Shown here in pieces: positions 33,985-42,571 of a DNA stretch of 64,000 nucleotides. Origin of the DNA: Armatimonadota bacterium (GTDB taxonomy: Bacteria; Armatimonadota; UBA5829; DTLH01); assembly GCA_029551395.1 (NCBI GenBank), contig JAKPFN010000066.1:1-64000 (forward strand). The letters run 5' to 3'. Position numbers and translations under genes: made by a program. Numbering within the stretch: position 1 is the stretch's first letter; the number at the start of each line of letters is the position of its first letter. The notes under the pieces are model-generated. The model saw only the letters and a list, made by a program, of their open reading frames with translations. It was not told the DNA's origin and made no database searches.

Positions 33985-35106
33985 GTGAATAATGCCAAGA
34001 TTGGAGTCGGAATAATTGGCCTGGGAGGTTTCGGCTACTTTCTGATGAGAGAGTGGTCTTCTTTAGAAGAAATTCAAATAGTAGCCGGGAGTGATCAAAA
34101 TCCCGCACGTGTTCCGGCATCAGCCGGGGAATTCAAGTTTTACCAAAACTACCAGGACCTGTTAGATAATCCTGATGTTCAGATAGTATCAATAGCTACA
34201 CCACCTGCAACACACGTCCCCATGGCCCTTGCAGCTATCGAGAAAAAAAAGCATGTAATAATCGAAAAACCGATAGCTACATCAGCAGCCGATGGTCGCA
34301 GGATAGCTGAGGCAGCAAAAAAGGCTGGTGTGGTTGCAACAGTCAACTTCATGCTCCGGTTCAACCCAATTGTTGAAGGAATGCGTAAGGTCATCCAAGC
34401 AGGAGTATTCGGCCGTCCGCGCCGTGTAGACCTTCGTAATTATGCGACACAGGAAACAGTGCCTCCTGGACACTGGTTCTGGGACCAGGAGCTTGCTGGA
34501 GGGATTCTCATAGAGCACGGCGTGCATTTCTTTGATATGTCCACATGGATGCTCGGGTCTAAGCCAGCTCAGGCAACAGGCTTATCAGTCTGGCGAAACA
34601 AAGAACAGGAAGACCGGATGTTTGCTGCAGTAAAGTTCGAAAACGATGTCATCGGCACTTACTGGCATTCATTCTCTCGTCCGCTGGTTCTGGAAACTAC
34701 AAGTTTTCACATGGCTTTTGACTTGGGTGAGGTTGAGATTTCGGGATGGATTCCGCTTTCAGCATCGTTCTTTGGATGGACTTCACAGGAAGGTGTGGCA
34801 ATCCTGAAAGAGAGTCTGCCGGGATTGGAGCTTTCTGTAGAAGAAATGTCTCCCCTTGCTGCTGAGTCATCAGACCAGGTATATGATGTATCAGCCAGTA
34901 TTAGAGGCACTGCGGAGATTACGAAGCCAAAAGTAGAAGTCTACGGGGACCTGGTGCGAGCGATGATGCTGGATGTCGTCGCTGCAGTCAATGATCCAAA
35001 ACATGAACTCCGCGTTAACCTGGAAGATGGCATTACAGCAGTGGCAGTTGCTGAACAGGCCACAAAGGCAGCACACAACAATCCTCTAAAGCAGATAAGT
35101 CAATAG
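33985..35106 (+). CDS. Gfo/Idh/MocA-family NAD(P)-dependent oxidoreductase
   Basis: 373 residues starting at GTG 33985, with AGGAGG eight bases upstream. The Rossmann motif GVGIIGLGGFGYF, the SIATPPATHVPMALAAIEKKKHVIIEKP segment containing the signature EKP, and GILIEHGVHFFDMSTWMLG in the substrate domain are typical. Such enzymes oxidise or reduce hydroxyl groups on sugars, inositols or their derivatives; the exact substrate cannot be read here. It precedes a membrane protein gene by about 100 bases. Confidence 0.92.
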   Translation: MNNAKIGVGIIGLGGFGYFLMREWSSLEEIQIVAGSDQNPARVPASAGEFKFYQNYQDLLDNPDVQIVSIATPPATHVPMALAAIEKKKHVIIEKPIATSAADGRRIAEAAKKAGVVATVNFMLRFNPIVEGMRKVIQAGVFGRPRRVDLRNYATQETVPPGHWFWDQELAGGILIEHGVHFFDMSTWMLGSKPAQATGLSVWRNKEQEDRMFAAVKFENDVIGTYWHSFSRPLVLETTSFHMAFDLGEVEISGWIPLSASFFGWTSQEGVAILKESLPGLELSVEEMSPLAAESSDQVYDVSASIRGTAEITKPKVEVYGDLVRAMMLDVVAAVNDPKHELRVNLEDGITAVAVAEQATKAAHNNPLKQISQ

Positions 35107-35209
35107 TTTTACAGATCAGGTGGATGAGATGTCGTCCACCTGAGTCGATTTTTGGTTAGATCAGGCTGCTTTTCGGGTACTCAGGAATATAATCTGGAGT
35201 AGATTTGGA

Positions 35210-36904
35210 GTGGCCTTAGTGAGACTGCGGATCTGGATTGCTGCAGCGGTGATATTTTGCGTGTTTGCCGCAATTTATCTCGCAACCCCCACCAGTAATT
35301 ATACATTTGATGCCGTAAATTATGCCCACATGATCCGTTTATCGGAAGAATCTGGCCCTGCTACATTGTTTCATCCTCATCATTTGGCATTCAATGGAGC
35401 AGGATTGGTCTCATTGCGAGCGCTAAGGCTGTTTATACCAGGAATCGACCCTCTGCATGCGCTTCAGGTGATGAATGCATTAGCAGGAGCATTGGGGCTG
35501 TCTGTTTTGTTCCTGGTTCTTCGAAGGATGTTACTCGATACCGCGCCGGAAGGCTCAAGAGGAAGATATTCAACGGCAATTGCAGCGGTATCTGCTGCAG
35601 TATTGGGTTTGACGTTTGGTTGGTGGATAGCCTCTACAGACGGCCGGCCATACATTCCTCCAATAACACCGCTCCTGGGTGCATTCTACTTTGCTTACAG
35701 AATGGCAAAAACAGGTTCTTCATGGTCGGCAGCAGGCTTTGGAGGGATGTTGGGCATTACTGTTCTACTGCATCAGAGTCACGGTCTATTCCTGATTGTC
35801 GGCATTGCGGCAGTAATGCTGGCTCCGACAAATCTAAAAGCCAGATTTCAGCTTGTTGGATTGGTGTTTTTGTCACTACTGCTTGTAGCTGGAATCCCAT
35901 ATTCTCTTGTGATAAGACTGCGTGATACTCAGACTGTTTCTGAGGCTGTAGCATGGGCGTTGACCTACGCAAAATTAGGGGTATGGTGGGATTTCGATAT
36001 AATTAGCAACTTGCCTAAGGACTATTATGCTCTAAGGCATGTATTTCTGGCAGAAGTGCCGGAAAATGTGGGGAAATTTTCTTTCATGCTCATTGCTGCG
36101 GCTGATGTGATTATGATTTTTTCTTTTCTATTCGTGCTACTGGGGCTGACAGACCGGATTCTGGGATATTGTCAGCGGCAGCGGCATCGTCGGGTTCATG
36201 AGAGGCTCTTAGGAGGTTATAAAGGAGGATCTGTTGGCGAACTAAAAGAGAGAACAGACCCAATGTTCATCTTCAACGTGCTTGCCGTAACGTGGATTAT
36301 CAGTTATGCTGCCTTCTTTACTGTTTGGACTCCTGGTTTCTTTCCGTTTTGGATTCCAGTTGCTGCAGCTCTGGTTATGCTGGTGGTAGTAAACAGCTCA
36401 TCGGGGTCAGCCAGGCGGCTCGTTCTTACAGTAACCATTATTGCTGCTGTCAGCCTTGGGATAATCAACCTGTGGTTCTACATACTTCCCAAAATACCTA
36501 AAGAGACCAATGCGTCGATTCTTATTGCAGAAAAGGTGAAGGCAAATACTCCTACGGACTCATTGGTGATAGTTACAGGAATGGGTTATATGCCTCAGAT
36601 GGAAGTGTACCTGCCCTATTTTGCAGAACGAGAGACGATTTCACTTCATCAGGTGATGATTCGGCATAAGAGCAAAGGAATAGACTGGTTAACACAACGG
36701 ATTGCCCAACACCTGTTGGAAGGTAAGAAAGTTTATGTTTTTGGTGAGGTATTCGACTCTCCGAGAGCTTGGAACGAGCTTGAAGCACGTTACGGTTTGA
36801 ATCGGGAGCATGTCAGGCAGGCCATCAGCCGTTTTAATCCAAAGAAGCGTTTCCGAGTTTCAGACCAACCGGTATACGAGCTTCGATATCCAGATGAAAA
36901 TTAG
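35210..36904 (+). CDS. Polytopic membrane protein, glycosyltransferase-39/PMT-like
   Basis: 564 residues with about ten membrane helices. The first is at about 5-23, followed by an extracytoplasmic loop with acidic/His residues (NYTFDAVNYAHMIRLSEES, then FHPHHLAF). In PMT/ArnT-type lipid-linked sugar transferases the first loop carries the catalytic acid and similar motifs. Further helices fill 80-430 and a soluble domain occupies about 445-564. The GT-C fold is suggested by layout, not by a decisive motif. Possible starts are GTG 35210 and GTG 35219. It ends at a bidirectional terminator shared with mnmG. Confidence 0.6.
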   Translation: MALVRLRIWIAAAVIFCVFAAIYLATPTSNYTFDAVNYAHMIRLSEESGPATLFHPHHLAFNGAGLVSLRALRLFIPGIDPLHALQVMNALAGALGLSVLFLVLRRMLLDTAPEGSRGRYSTAIAAVSAAVLGLTFGWWIASTDGRPYIPPITPLLGAFYFAYRMAKTGSSWSAAGFGGMLGITVLLHQSHGLFLIVGIAAVMLAPTNLKARFQLVGLVFLSLLLVAGIPYSLVIRLRDTQTVSEAVAWALTYAKLGVWWDFDIISNLPKDYYALRHVFLAEVPENVGKFSFMLIAAADVIMIFSFLFVLLGLTDRILGYCQRQRHRRVHERLLGGYKGGSVGELKERTDPMFIFNVLAVTWIISYAAFFTVWTPGFFPFWIPVAAALVMLVVVNSSSGSARRLVLTVTIIAAVSLGIINLWFYILPKIPKETNASILIAEKVKANTPTDSLVIVTGMGYMPQMEVYLPYFAERETISLHQVMIRHKSKGIDWLTQRIAQHLLEGKKVYVFGEVFDSPRAWNELEARYGLNREHVRQAISRFNPKKRFRVSDQPVYELRYPDEN

Positions 36905-36934
36905 AGCGCTTATCCGTCAGACACGATATAACAA

Positions 36935-36969
36935 ACAGAAGCGGCAGGTTGTTTGCCTGCCGCTTCTGT
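36935..36969. terminator. Terminator between convergent genes
   Basis: Perfect 14-bp stem ACAGAAGCGGCAGG (36935-36948)/CCTGCCGCTTCTGT (36956-36969) between the convergent membrane-protein and mnmG genes. No long T-run on either side. Confidence 0.7.
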
Positions 36970-37047
36970 GAATCAGTATTAAGTTGTTCTGTCGAGCAGT
37001 TAATCTGCTTCTTCCACAATATTCAGTTTTTCTAATATAAAGACTGC

Positions 37048-38940
37048 TTAGTTGTCAGCAGGGTTCCTTGTTTCTCTACTTTTTTGTTCCAAATATACAG
37101 CCAGAACGGCTATATCTGCCGGAGTAACGCCGGGAATACGAGAAGCCTGCCCGAGAGTGACAGGTTTAATCTTTGTAAGCTTATCCTGAGCCTCTCTTGA
37201 AAGCGCCCTGATTGCTGCAAAATCAGTCTCTTCAGGCAGTTTTTTGGATTCTATCCGTTGGCGCCGTTCTACTTGCTGAAGCTCTCGCTCGATGTAGCCA
37301 TGATACTTGACCATCAATTCTACTTGTTGTGAGGCATCCGGTTTCAACCTGCCGTTGCGGGATACTCTGGTTATGTCAGAATAGCGGATTTCTGGCCTGC
37401 GAAGGATTTCTTCAAGACTTGTCGGTCTTCCAAGCGATTCTATCCGAAGCTCGTCCAGCTTTTCGCGGTCACTAGGTCTGATGAACGTAGTCCGCAGCCG
37501 GTCAAGCTCCCGGTTGATAGAATCCCTCTTGTGCAGAAAATCGTTCCAATGGTCATCATCCACAAGACCTATCTCTCTGCCTGTAGGTGTCAGCCTTAGG
37601 TCTGCGTTGTCCTGTCTTAGAAGCAGCCGATATTCGGCGCGAGATGTAAGCAACCGGTATGGGTCTATTACACCTTTCGTTACCAAGTCGTCTATCATAA
37701 CGCCGATGTAGCCGGAGCTTCTTGGGATAATCACCGGTTCCCGCCCTTGGAGCTTCATAGCAGCATTGATTCCGGCCATAAGTCCCTGGGCTGCTGCTTC
37801 TTCGTAACCGGAAGTCCCGTTGATCTGTCCGGCAAAGAACAAGCCTTCCACAAGCTTTGTTTCAAGCGTAGGCTTGATTTGGGTCGGCGGAGCGAAATCG
37901 TACTCAATGGCATATCCCGGCCGGAGCATTTCTGCATGTTCCAATCCAGGGATAGTTGCCAGAAACTCCCGCTGCACGTCTTCTGGCAGTGAGGTAGACA
38001 TTCCCTGAACATAGATTTCGTCAGTATCCCAACCTTCCTGCTCAAGGAAAACCTGATGCCGTTCCCTGTCTGGGAACCTTACCAGTTTATCTTCGATAGA
38101 CGGGCAGTAACGCGGCCCTATGCCTTCGATCCTGCCGCTATACATCGCGGATTTATGCAGATTTGCAAGGATTACCTGATGAGTCCGCTCATTGGTGTAT
38201 GTCAGCCAGCATGGCAGGAGTCCCTCCCGAGGCACAAGCGGAGTCTTGAACGAGAACGCAAGCGGCTCTGGGTCTGACGGCTGCAGTTCCACGCGGGAAA
38301 AATCGATAGTCTTCTTGTCAATACGCGCTGTCGTGCCGGTTTTCAGCCTGCCGAGTTCAAATCCTGCTGCTCTGAGGCTGTCTGAGAGTTTGTTTGCAGG
38401 CGGTTCGTCAGCTCTTCCGGCTGGAAAACTCGTCTGGCCGATATGAATCAGACCATTCAAGAACGTGCCGGTGGTTATGATGACTGTCTGTGCAGAAAAC
38501 TCTTCGCCTTCGGCTGTTCTGACACCTGCAACACGAGATTTGCCGGATAGAGTCCGTTCGATAAGCAGTTCTTCGGCCATACCGCGCTTGAGCTCGAGGT
38601 TCGGTTGATCCTTGAGCCTGTTCTGCATCTCAGCTCTATACAGTTTCTTATCAGCCTGTGCCCGGATTGCCCTTACTGCTGGGCCTTTGCCCGTATTCAG
38701 CATCCTGATGTGTGTGTATGTTGCGTCGGTGTTAAGAGCCATCTGCCCGCCCAGAGCGTCTATTTCACGCACAAGATGTCCCTTTGCAGGTCCGCCGATG
38801 GAGCAGTTACAGGGCATCAGTGCAGACTTGTCCGGGTCGATGGTGAGCACAAGCGTACGGCAGCCCAATTTTGCTGCCGCAATCGCCGCTTCACATCCAG
38901 CGTGCCCTGCACCGACTACAATCACATCATACTTTGTCAT
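37048..38940 (-). CDS. mnmG: tRNA uridine-5-carboxymethylaminomethyl(34) synthesis enzyme MnmG
   Basis: 630 residues, full length for MnmG/GidA. FAD-binding [19 protein letters not shown], the [22 protein letters not shown] block, [29 protein letters not shown] and [18 protein letters not shown] are all conserved, with the helical C-terminal domain ([22 protein letters not shown]). With MnmE it modifies U34 of certain tRNAs using FAD, methylene-THF and glycine or ammonium. mnmE is not in the window. Confidence 0.98.
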   Translation of the reverse strand: MTKYDVIVVGAGHAGCEAAIAAAKLGCRTLVLTIDPDKSALMPCNCSIGGPAKGHLVREIDALGGQMALNTDATYTHIRMLNTGKGPAVRAIRAQADKKLYRAEMQNRLKDQPNLELKRGMAEELLIERTLSGKSRVAGVRTAEGEEFSAQTVIITTGTFLNGLIHIGQTSFPAGRADEPPANKLSDSLRAAGFELGRLKTGTTARIDKKTIDFSRVELQPSDPEPLAFSFKTPLVPREGLLPCWLTYTNERTHQVILANLHKSAMYSGRIEGIGPRYCPSIEDKLVRFPDRERHQVFLEQEGWDTDEIYVQGMSTSLPEDVQREFLATIPGLEHAEMLRPGYAIEYDFAPPTQIKPTLETKLVEGLFFAGQINGTSGYEEAAAQGLMAGINAAMKLQGREPVIIPRSSGYIGVMIDDLVTKGVIDPYRLLTSRAEYRLLLRQDNADLRLTPTGREIGLVDDDHWNDFLHKRDSINRELDRLRTTFIRPSDREKLDELRIESLGRPTSLEEILRRPEIRYSDITRVSRNGRLKPDASQQVELMVKYHGYIERELQQVERRQRIESKKLPEETDFAAIRALSREAQDKLTKIKPVTLGQASRIPGVTPADIAVLAVYLEQKSRETRNPADN

Positions 38941-39333
38941 AACATACTATTATATCACGCCGAGTGGATTCTCCGTTTATGTTAAGCAAATTATTTTTAG
39001 GTAAGGCTAAAATTACGTTTGAATGCCTGCCTGCCGGGTATAAATATCTCGGCAGTAAACAGAAGGCTACAAGCCTGATTGAGGTTTTGAGTTGTCCAGT
39101 GGTTGAGGCATTCAAAGCTTACCGCTGCGCTGTAGAGTCAGTTCAAGTCTTGGCCAAAGAGCCAGGATAGGGAGGGGATAATCTTCGGTCCTGAACCGAG
39201 CGTTATGTTCGGTGATAATTCCAGTCTGTATATTACGGTTCTATCTGGTGTTCCCGTCTATGTTCCTCCTCCAAGAGCAGAGCCAGGATATATCGGGCTG
39301 GAGTTTGGATCGGGGATAGGGAGGTGAGAAGCA
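38941..39333. other. Intergenic region with a doubtful small open frame
   Basis: Part of a 640-base gap between mnmG and the STAS gene. GGAGGGG (39171-39177) precedes a short frame (39181-39327) encoding IFGPEPSVMFGDNSSLYITV onward, ending GLEFGSGIGR. It has no normally placed start codon: ATA/ATC abut the Shine-Dalgarno, and the first ATG is 27 bases away at 39205. A 68-codon frame at 38964-39170 has no ribosome-binding site. Neither is called as a gene. Confidence 0.3.
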
Positions 39334-39367
39334 GGGCGGCAGGACTATCGGGGTGGTCCTGCCGCCC
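39334..39367. repeat. Perfect 12-bp inverted repeat
   Basis: GGGCGGCAGGAC (39334-39345) and GTCCTGCCGCCC (39356-39367) with a 10-base loop. No T-run follows on either strand. It sits directly after the stop of the doubtful short frame and a GGAGGTGA sequence. Confidence 0.6.
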
Positions 39368-39432
39368 GTAGACCTCCAACTCCATCATACTTCACGATGT
39401 TAAACAGGTGCATTTCTCAGAGGTTAATACAC

Positions 39433-39494
39433 TGCCCGACAAAGCCCGACAGCCGCTGATTCCTCCCCGTAGAAGGCTCTGTCGGGCATTTTTT
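39433..39494 (+). terminator. Terminator with a duplicated left arm
   Basis: The left arm occurs twice: TGCCCGACA (39433-39441) and GCCCGACAG (39444-39452). Either can pair with TGTCGGGCA or CTGTCGGGC at 39479-39488, followed by six Ts (39489-39494). The two mutually exclusive pairings both give terminators. It ends about 90 bases before the STAS gene. Confidence 0.75.
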
Positions 39495-39581
39495 ATCTTG
39501 ACCGGCAGCTTCATAATGAGATATATTGGCGTTTGGCAAGTATTGCATCGGAGAAGATAGAAGCACAGGAAGGCAGTCAGA

Positions 39582-39923
39582 TTGTTCGGTTCAGACGACA
39601 TCAAGCCCTTTTTTAGTTGTGTAGCAGAAGGTAATCTGCTTAGTGTCAGTGGTGAAGTTGATCTCAATACCGCACAGACGCTTCATAAGGCACTGGTTGA
39701 ATCCGCTCGTCAGCTTGGTAAACTTCCCATTCTCGATTTCAACGGAGTAAGCTACTTCGATTCATCAGGAGTCAAGGTTCTGGTGGAGGTACATTCTGCG
39801 TTTTCGCCTCATACGGAACAACCACGGATTATCGGAGTGCAGCCGAATGTGCTCCGGGTTATGACGATTGTAGGTCTGAGAGAGTTATACAAAATCGAGT
39901 CTGGCAATTCGCACGAGAAATAG
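39582..39923 (+). CDS. STAS-domain anti-anti-sigma factor-like protein
   Basis: 113 residues. It begins at TTG 39582, with AGGAAGG eight bases before. The fold pattern SVSGEVDLNTAQTLHKAL, ILDFNGVSYFDSSGVKVLVEVH and PNVLRVMTIVGL is that of SpoIIAA/RsbV-type STAS proteins. The Ser pair in DSSG is the site phosphorylated by anti-sigma kinases. It could be the substrate of the SpoIIE-type phosphatase at 16-18 kb. No anti-sigma kinase is adjacent; a GNAT gene follows. Confidence 0.9.
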   Translation: MFGSDDIKPFFSCVAEGNLLSVSGEVDLNTAQTLHKALVESARQLGKLPILDFNGVSYFDSSGVKVLVEVHSAFSPHTEQPRIIGVQPNVLRVMTIVGLRELYKIESGNSHEK

Positions 39924-39940
39924 TTTTAGGCGCTGTGATA

Positions 39941-40450
39941 ATGAACAAGATAATCATCAGGCCAGCTACTAGTGAGGATGTTCCTGCCATTACCGAAATC
40001 TACAACTGCGCGATAAGAACCTCGACAGCCACCTTCGATATGGTAGAAAAGACGATTGAAGACAGGCACAGGTGGCTTTCTGAGCATGGAGACAGGTATC
40101 CGGTAGTTGTAACAGAAGTGGATGGGCAGGTAGCCGGATGGGGTTCTCTTTCCCGCTATGGCGAGCGCCCTGGATGGCGGTTTACCGTGGAGGATTCCAT
40201 CTATATCGATGAGAAATTCCGGGGCATGGGCATAGGTAAGGCGATTCTGAACTATCTCTTAAGTGAAGCTGAGCGGTTGGGATATAGAGCAGTGATAGCG
40301 CAGGTCATAAGCGGCAATGAAGCCAGCATCAGGCTGCATGAAAAGTGCGGATTTGAAATGGTTGGAGTGCTCAAAGAAGCTGGCAACAAGTTCGACCAAT
40401 GGCTGGATGTCATTTTGATGGAAAAACTGCTTCCTGGGCCGCGAGATTGA
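39941..40450 (+). CDS. GNAT-family N-acetyltransferase, phosphinothricin acetyltransferase-like
   Basis: 169 residues from ATG 39941 (GTG 39935 also possible). It has IIIRPATSEDVPAITEIYNCAI, then TVEDSIYIDEKFRGMGIGKAIL, the acetyl-CoA pyrophosphate loop, and GNEASIRLHEKCGFEMVGVLKEAGNKFDQWLDVILM. The last block and the length match the Pat/MnaT group that acetylates phosphinothricin, methionine sulfoximine or related amino acids. The natural substrate is unknown. It follows the STAS gene by 17 bases. Confidence 0.9.
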   Translation: MNKIIIRPATSEDVPAITEIYNCAIRTSTATFDMVEKTIEDRHRWLSEHGDRYPVVVTEVDGQVAGWGSLSRYGERPGWRFTVEDSIYIDEKFRGMGIGKAILNYLLSEAERLGYRAVIAQVISGNEASIRLHEKCGFEMVGVLKEAGNKFDQWLDVILMEKLLPGPRD

Positions 40451-40462
40451 GATTATTACTGG

Positions 40463-42487
40463 TCACATCTTCAGCCTGCGCAAGAATTGAGAGTTTACAG
40501 CCACAATAACAGTGCTGAGCGACATAAGAATCGCTCCAACAGCAGGCGGAAGTATAATCCCATAACCAGCCAGCACCCCAGCAGCCAGAGGTATTGCAAT
40601 TACGTTGTAACCAGTGGCCCAGGCAAGGTTTTGGACCATTTTCGAGTAGCTGGATTTACTCAATCGGATGATTTTAACAATATCTCTCGGGTCGTTACGC
40701 ACAAGCACAATACTGCCTGCTTCGACTGCTACATCCGTTCCAGCGCCTATTGCTATCCCGATATCGGCAGTAAGGAGCGCAGGAGCATCATTTACGCCGT
40801 CTCCGACCATTGCCACCCGCATACCGCGGTTCTTTAAATTTTGAATCATCTTCGCCTTGTCTTCCGGCAGGACTTCGGCGTAGTATTCGTCGATACCAAG
40901 CTCACTGGCGACAGCACTGGCTACTTCCTCACTGTCTCCAGTCAGCATTGCAACCTTCATGCCTTCCTGCTTAAGCTCTCGGACTGCTTCATAGGATTCA
41001 GGCCGGATTACATCAGCCAGAGAGATAGCCGCAATCGCATTGCCATCTGCAACCAGATAGACTACAGTTCGGCCAGCCTGCCTATCAGGTTCTACCTTGC
41101 GTTCAAGGGCATCTGGCACTGTTATATCTTGAGACTCTACCAGCTTGGGTCCTCCTACACTCAGCTTATGGCCTTCTATCTCTGCCTCCACACCTTGTCC
41201 GGGAAGCGCTCTAAACTCGCTGGCTTCAGGTATTTGGAGCCCTCTTTCCTGTGCAGAAAGGACTATTGCACGGGCGATTACGTGCTCTGAGTTTGCTTCC
41301 ACAACCGCCGCAAATTGAAGTGCACTGGTCTCATCCACTTCTTCGACAGCATGGACTGCCACTACGCCATGTTCGCCTTTGGTCAGGGTGCCTGTCTTAT
41401 CGAAGACTATCATGTTTAGGTCTTTTGCTCGTTCCAAAGCTGTTCTTTCTCTAACCAAAAGCCCGTTTCTGGCTGCAAGCGTGGTAGATATTGCGATAAC
41501 CAGCGGGATTGCAAGCCCCAGCGCGTGCGGACATGCGATAACCAGCACTGTGACAGTTCGTTCCAGAGCAAAGCCTACTGTTGGGGCAAGAAGTGTCCAT
41601 ACTACGAATGTAATGACTCCCGCACCTATTGCAATGAGAGTGAGAAAGTAAGCTGCTCTGTCAGCCAGGTTTTGTGCTAATGAACGAGAGCTTTGAGCAG
41701 ATTCGACAAGCTGCATGATTCTGGCTAAGGCGGTATCACTGCCTGTTCTTGTAACTCTGACTCTGATAGCTCCTTCTTCGTTGACAGTGCCTGCAATGAC
41801 TTCATCTCCTGGCTGTTTGGATACCGGGCGGGATTCTCCGGTAATCATTGCTTCATTAACGTGCGTGCTGCCTGCTATCACTTCCCCATCTGCAGGAATC
41901 TTGCCGCCGGGACGTATCAACACTACATCATCTTGCTTAAGGGCGCTCACAGGGACTACTTCTACTGTAGAGTCAGTGATTCGTTCAGCATCATCGGGCA
42001 TCAATTTGATCAATTCTGCCAAAGCTCCGCGTGCCTTGCCGACTGCCCTCATCTCTATCCAGTGACCGAGCAGCATTACTGCTACAAGCGTGGATAGCTC
42101 CCAGTACAACGCCATTCCCGGCAGGCCAAGCGTTACTGTAAAGCTGTAAACGAACGCGACAGTGATTGCAATCGAGATGAGTGTCATCATGCCCGGCTGT
42201 CTGGCACGTAGTTCATCGACTGCACCAGCCAGAAAAACAGAACCGCCGTACAGGTAGATAATCGAACCGAGGATGAACGGGATGTAATCTGAGCCTGGAA
42301 AATCTGGCGGAGTGAAGCCTAACCATTGTTGTATCTCATGGGTATAGACAAGGACTGGAACCGTTAATGCAAGAACGATCCAGAACCTGGTCCTGAAAAT
42401 ATCGGCACTGTGTTCTTCATGGTTTGCTCCAACAGCCGGAGCGTGTTCAATTCTTTCTTCGTGTCTGTGATGTCCGATGTGTTCCAT
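40463..42487 (-). CDS. copB: Heavy-metal P1B-type ATPase, CopB-like
   Basis: 674 residues. The N-terminus is His-rich (HIGHHRHEERIEHAPAVGANHEEH) instead of carrying CxxC metal domains. Membrane helices are followed by the actuator TGES, then a CPH motif (VIACPHALGLAIPLV), DKTGTLTKGEH with the phosphorylated Asp, and MVGDGVNDAPALLTADIGIAIG. A CPH motif plus a His-rich tail is characteristic of CopB (P1B-3) pumps exporting Cu2+/Cu+ or Ag+. Start has GGAG six bases upstream. A 13-bp palindrome 25 bases before the start suggests metal-responsive control. Confidence 0.94.
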   Translation of the reverse strand: MEHIGHHRHEERIEHAPAVGANHEEHSADIFRTRFWIVLALTVPVLVYTHEIQQWLGFTPPDFPGSDYIPFILGSIIYLYGGSVFLAGAVDELRARQPGMMTLISIAITVAFVYSFTVTLGLPGMALYWELSTLVAVMLLGHWIEMRAVGKARGALAELIKLMPDDAERITDSTVEVVPVSALKQDDVVLIRPGGKIPADGEVIAGSTHVNEAMITGESRPVSKQPGDEVIAGTVNEEGAIRVRVTRTGSDTALARIMQLVESAQSSRSLAQNLADRAAYFLTLIAIGAGVITFVVWTLLAPTVGFALERTVTVLVIACPHALGLAIPLVIAISTTLAARNGLLVRERTALERAKDLNMIVFDKTGTLTKGEHGVVAVHAVEEVDETSALQFAAVVEANSEHVIARAIVLSAQERGLQIPEASEFRALPGQGVEAEIEGHKLSVGGPKLVESQDITVPDALERKVEPDRQAGRTVVYLVADGNAIAAISLADVIRPESYEAVRELKQEGMKVAMLTGDSEEVASAVASELGIDEYYAEVLPEDKAKMIQNLKNRGMRVAMVGDGVNDAPALLTADIGIAIGAGTDVAVEAGSIVLVRNDPRDIVKIIRLSKSSYSKMVQNLAWATGYNVIAIPLAAGVLAGYGIILPPAVGAILMSLSTVIVAVNSQFLRRLKM

Positions 42488-42511
42488 TTTATGCTCCAGT
42501 TATCCGTCTAT

Positions 42512-42543
42512 GTAGCATACCCATAAATAGATGGGTATGCTAC
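42512..42543. promoter_or_regulatory. Palindromic operator between copB and the phosphorylase gene
   Basis: GTAGCATACCCAT (42512-42524), six bases, ATGGGTATGCTAC (42531-42543): a perfect 13-bp inverted repeat in the 84-base divergent intergenic region. The core ATACCC...GGGTAT is like CsoR-family operators, which control copper exporters. No regulator gene is nearby. Confidence 0.55.
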
Positions 42544-42571
42544 AGTTGGTAAACCAGGGGAGCATGAGTAA

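Noticed and set aside
38964-39170. A 68-codon plus-strand open frame after mnmG
   Set aside because: No Shine-Dalgarno, no recognisable motif, and it overlaps the likely promoter region.
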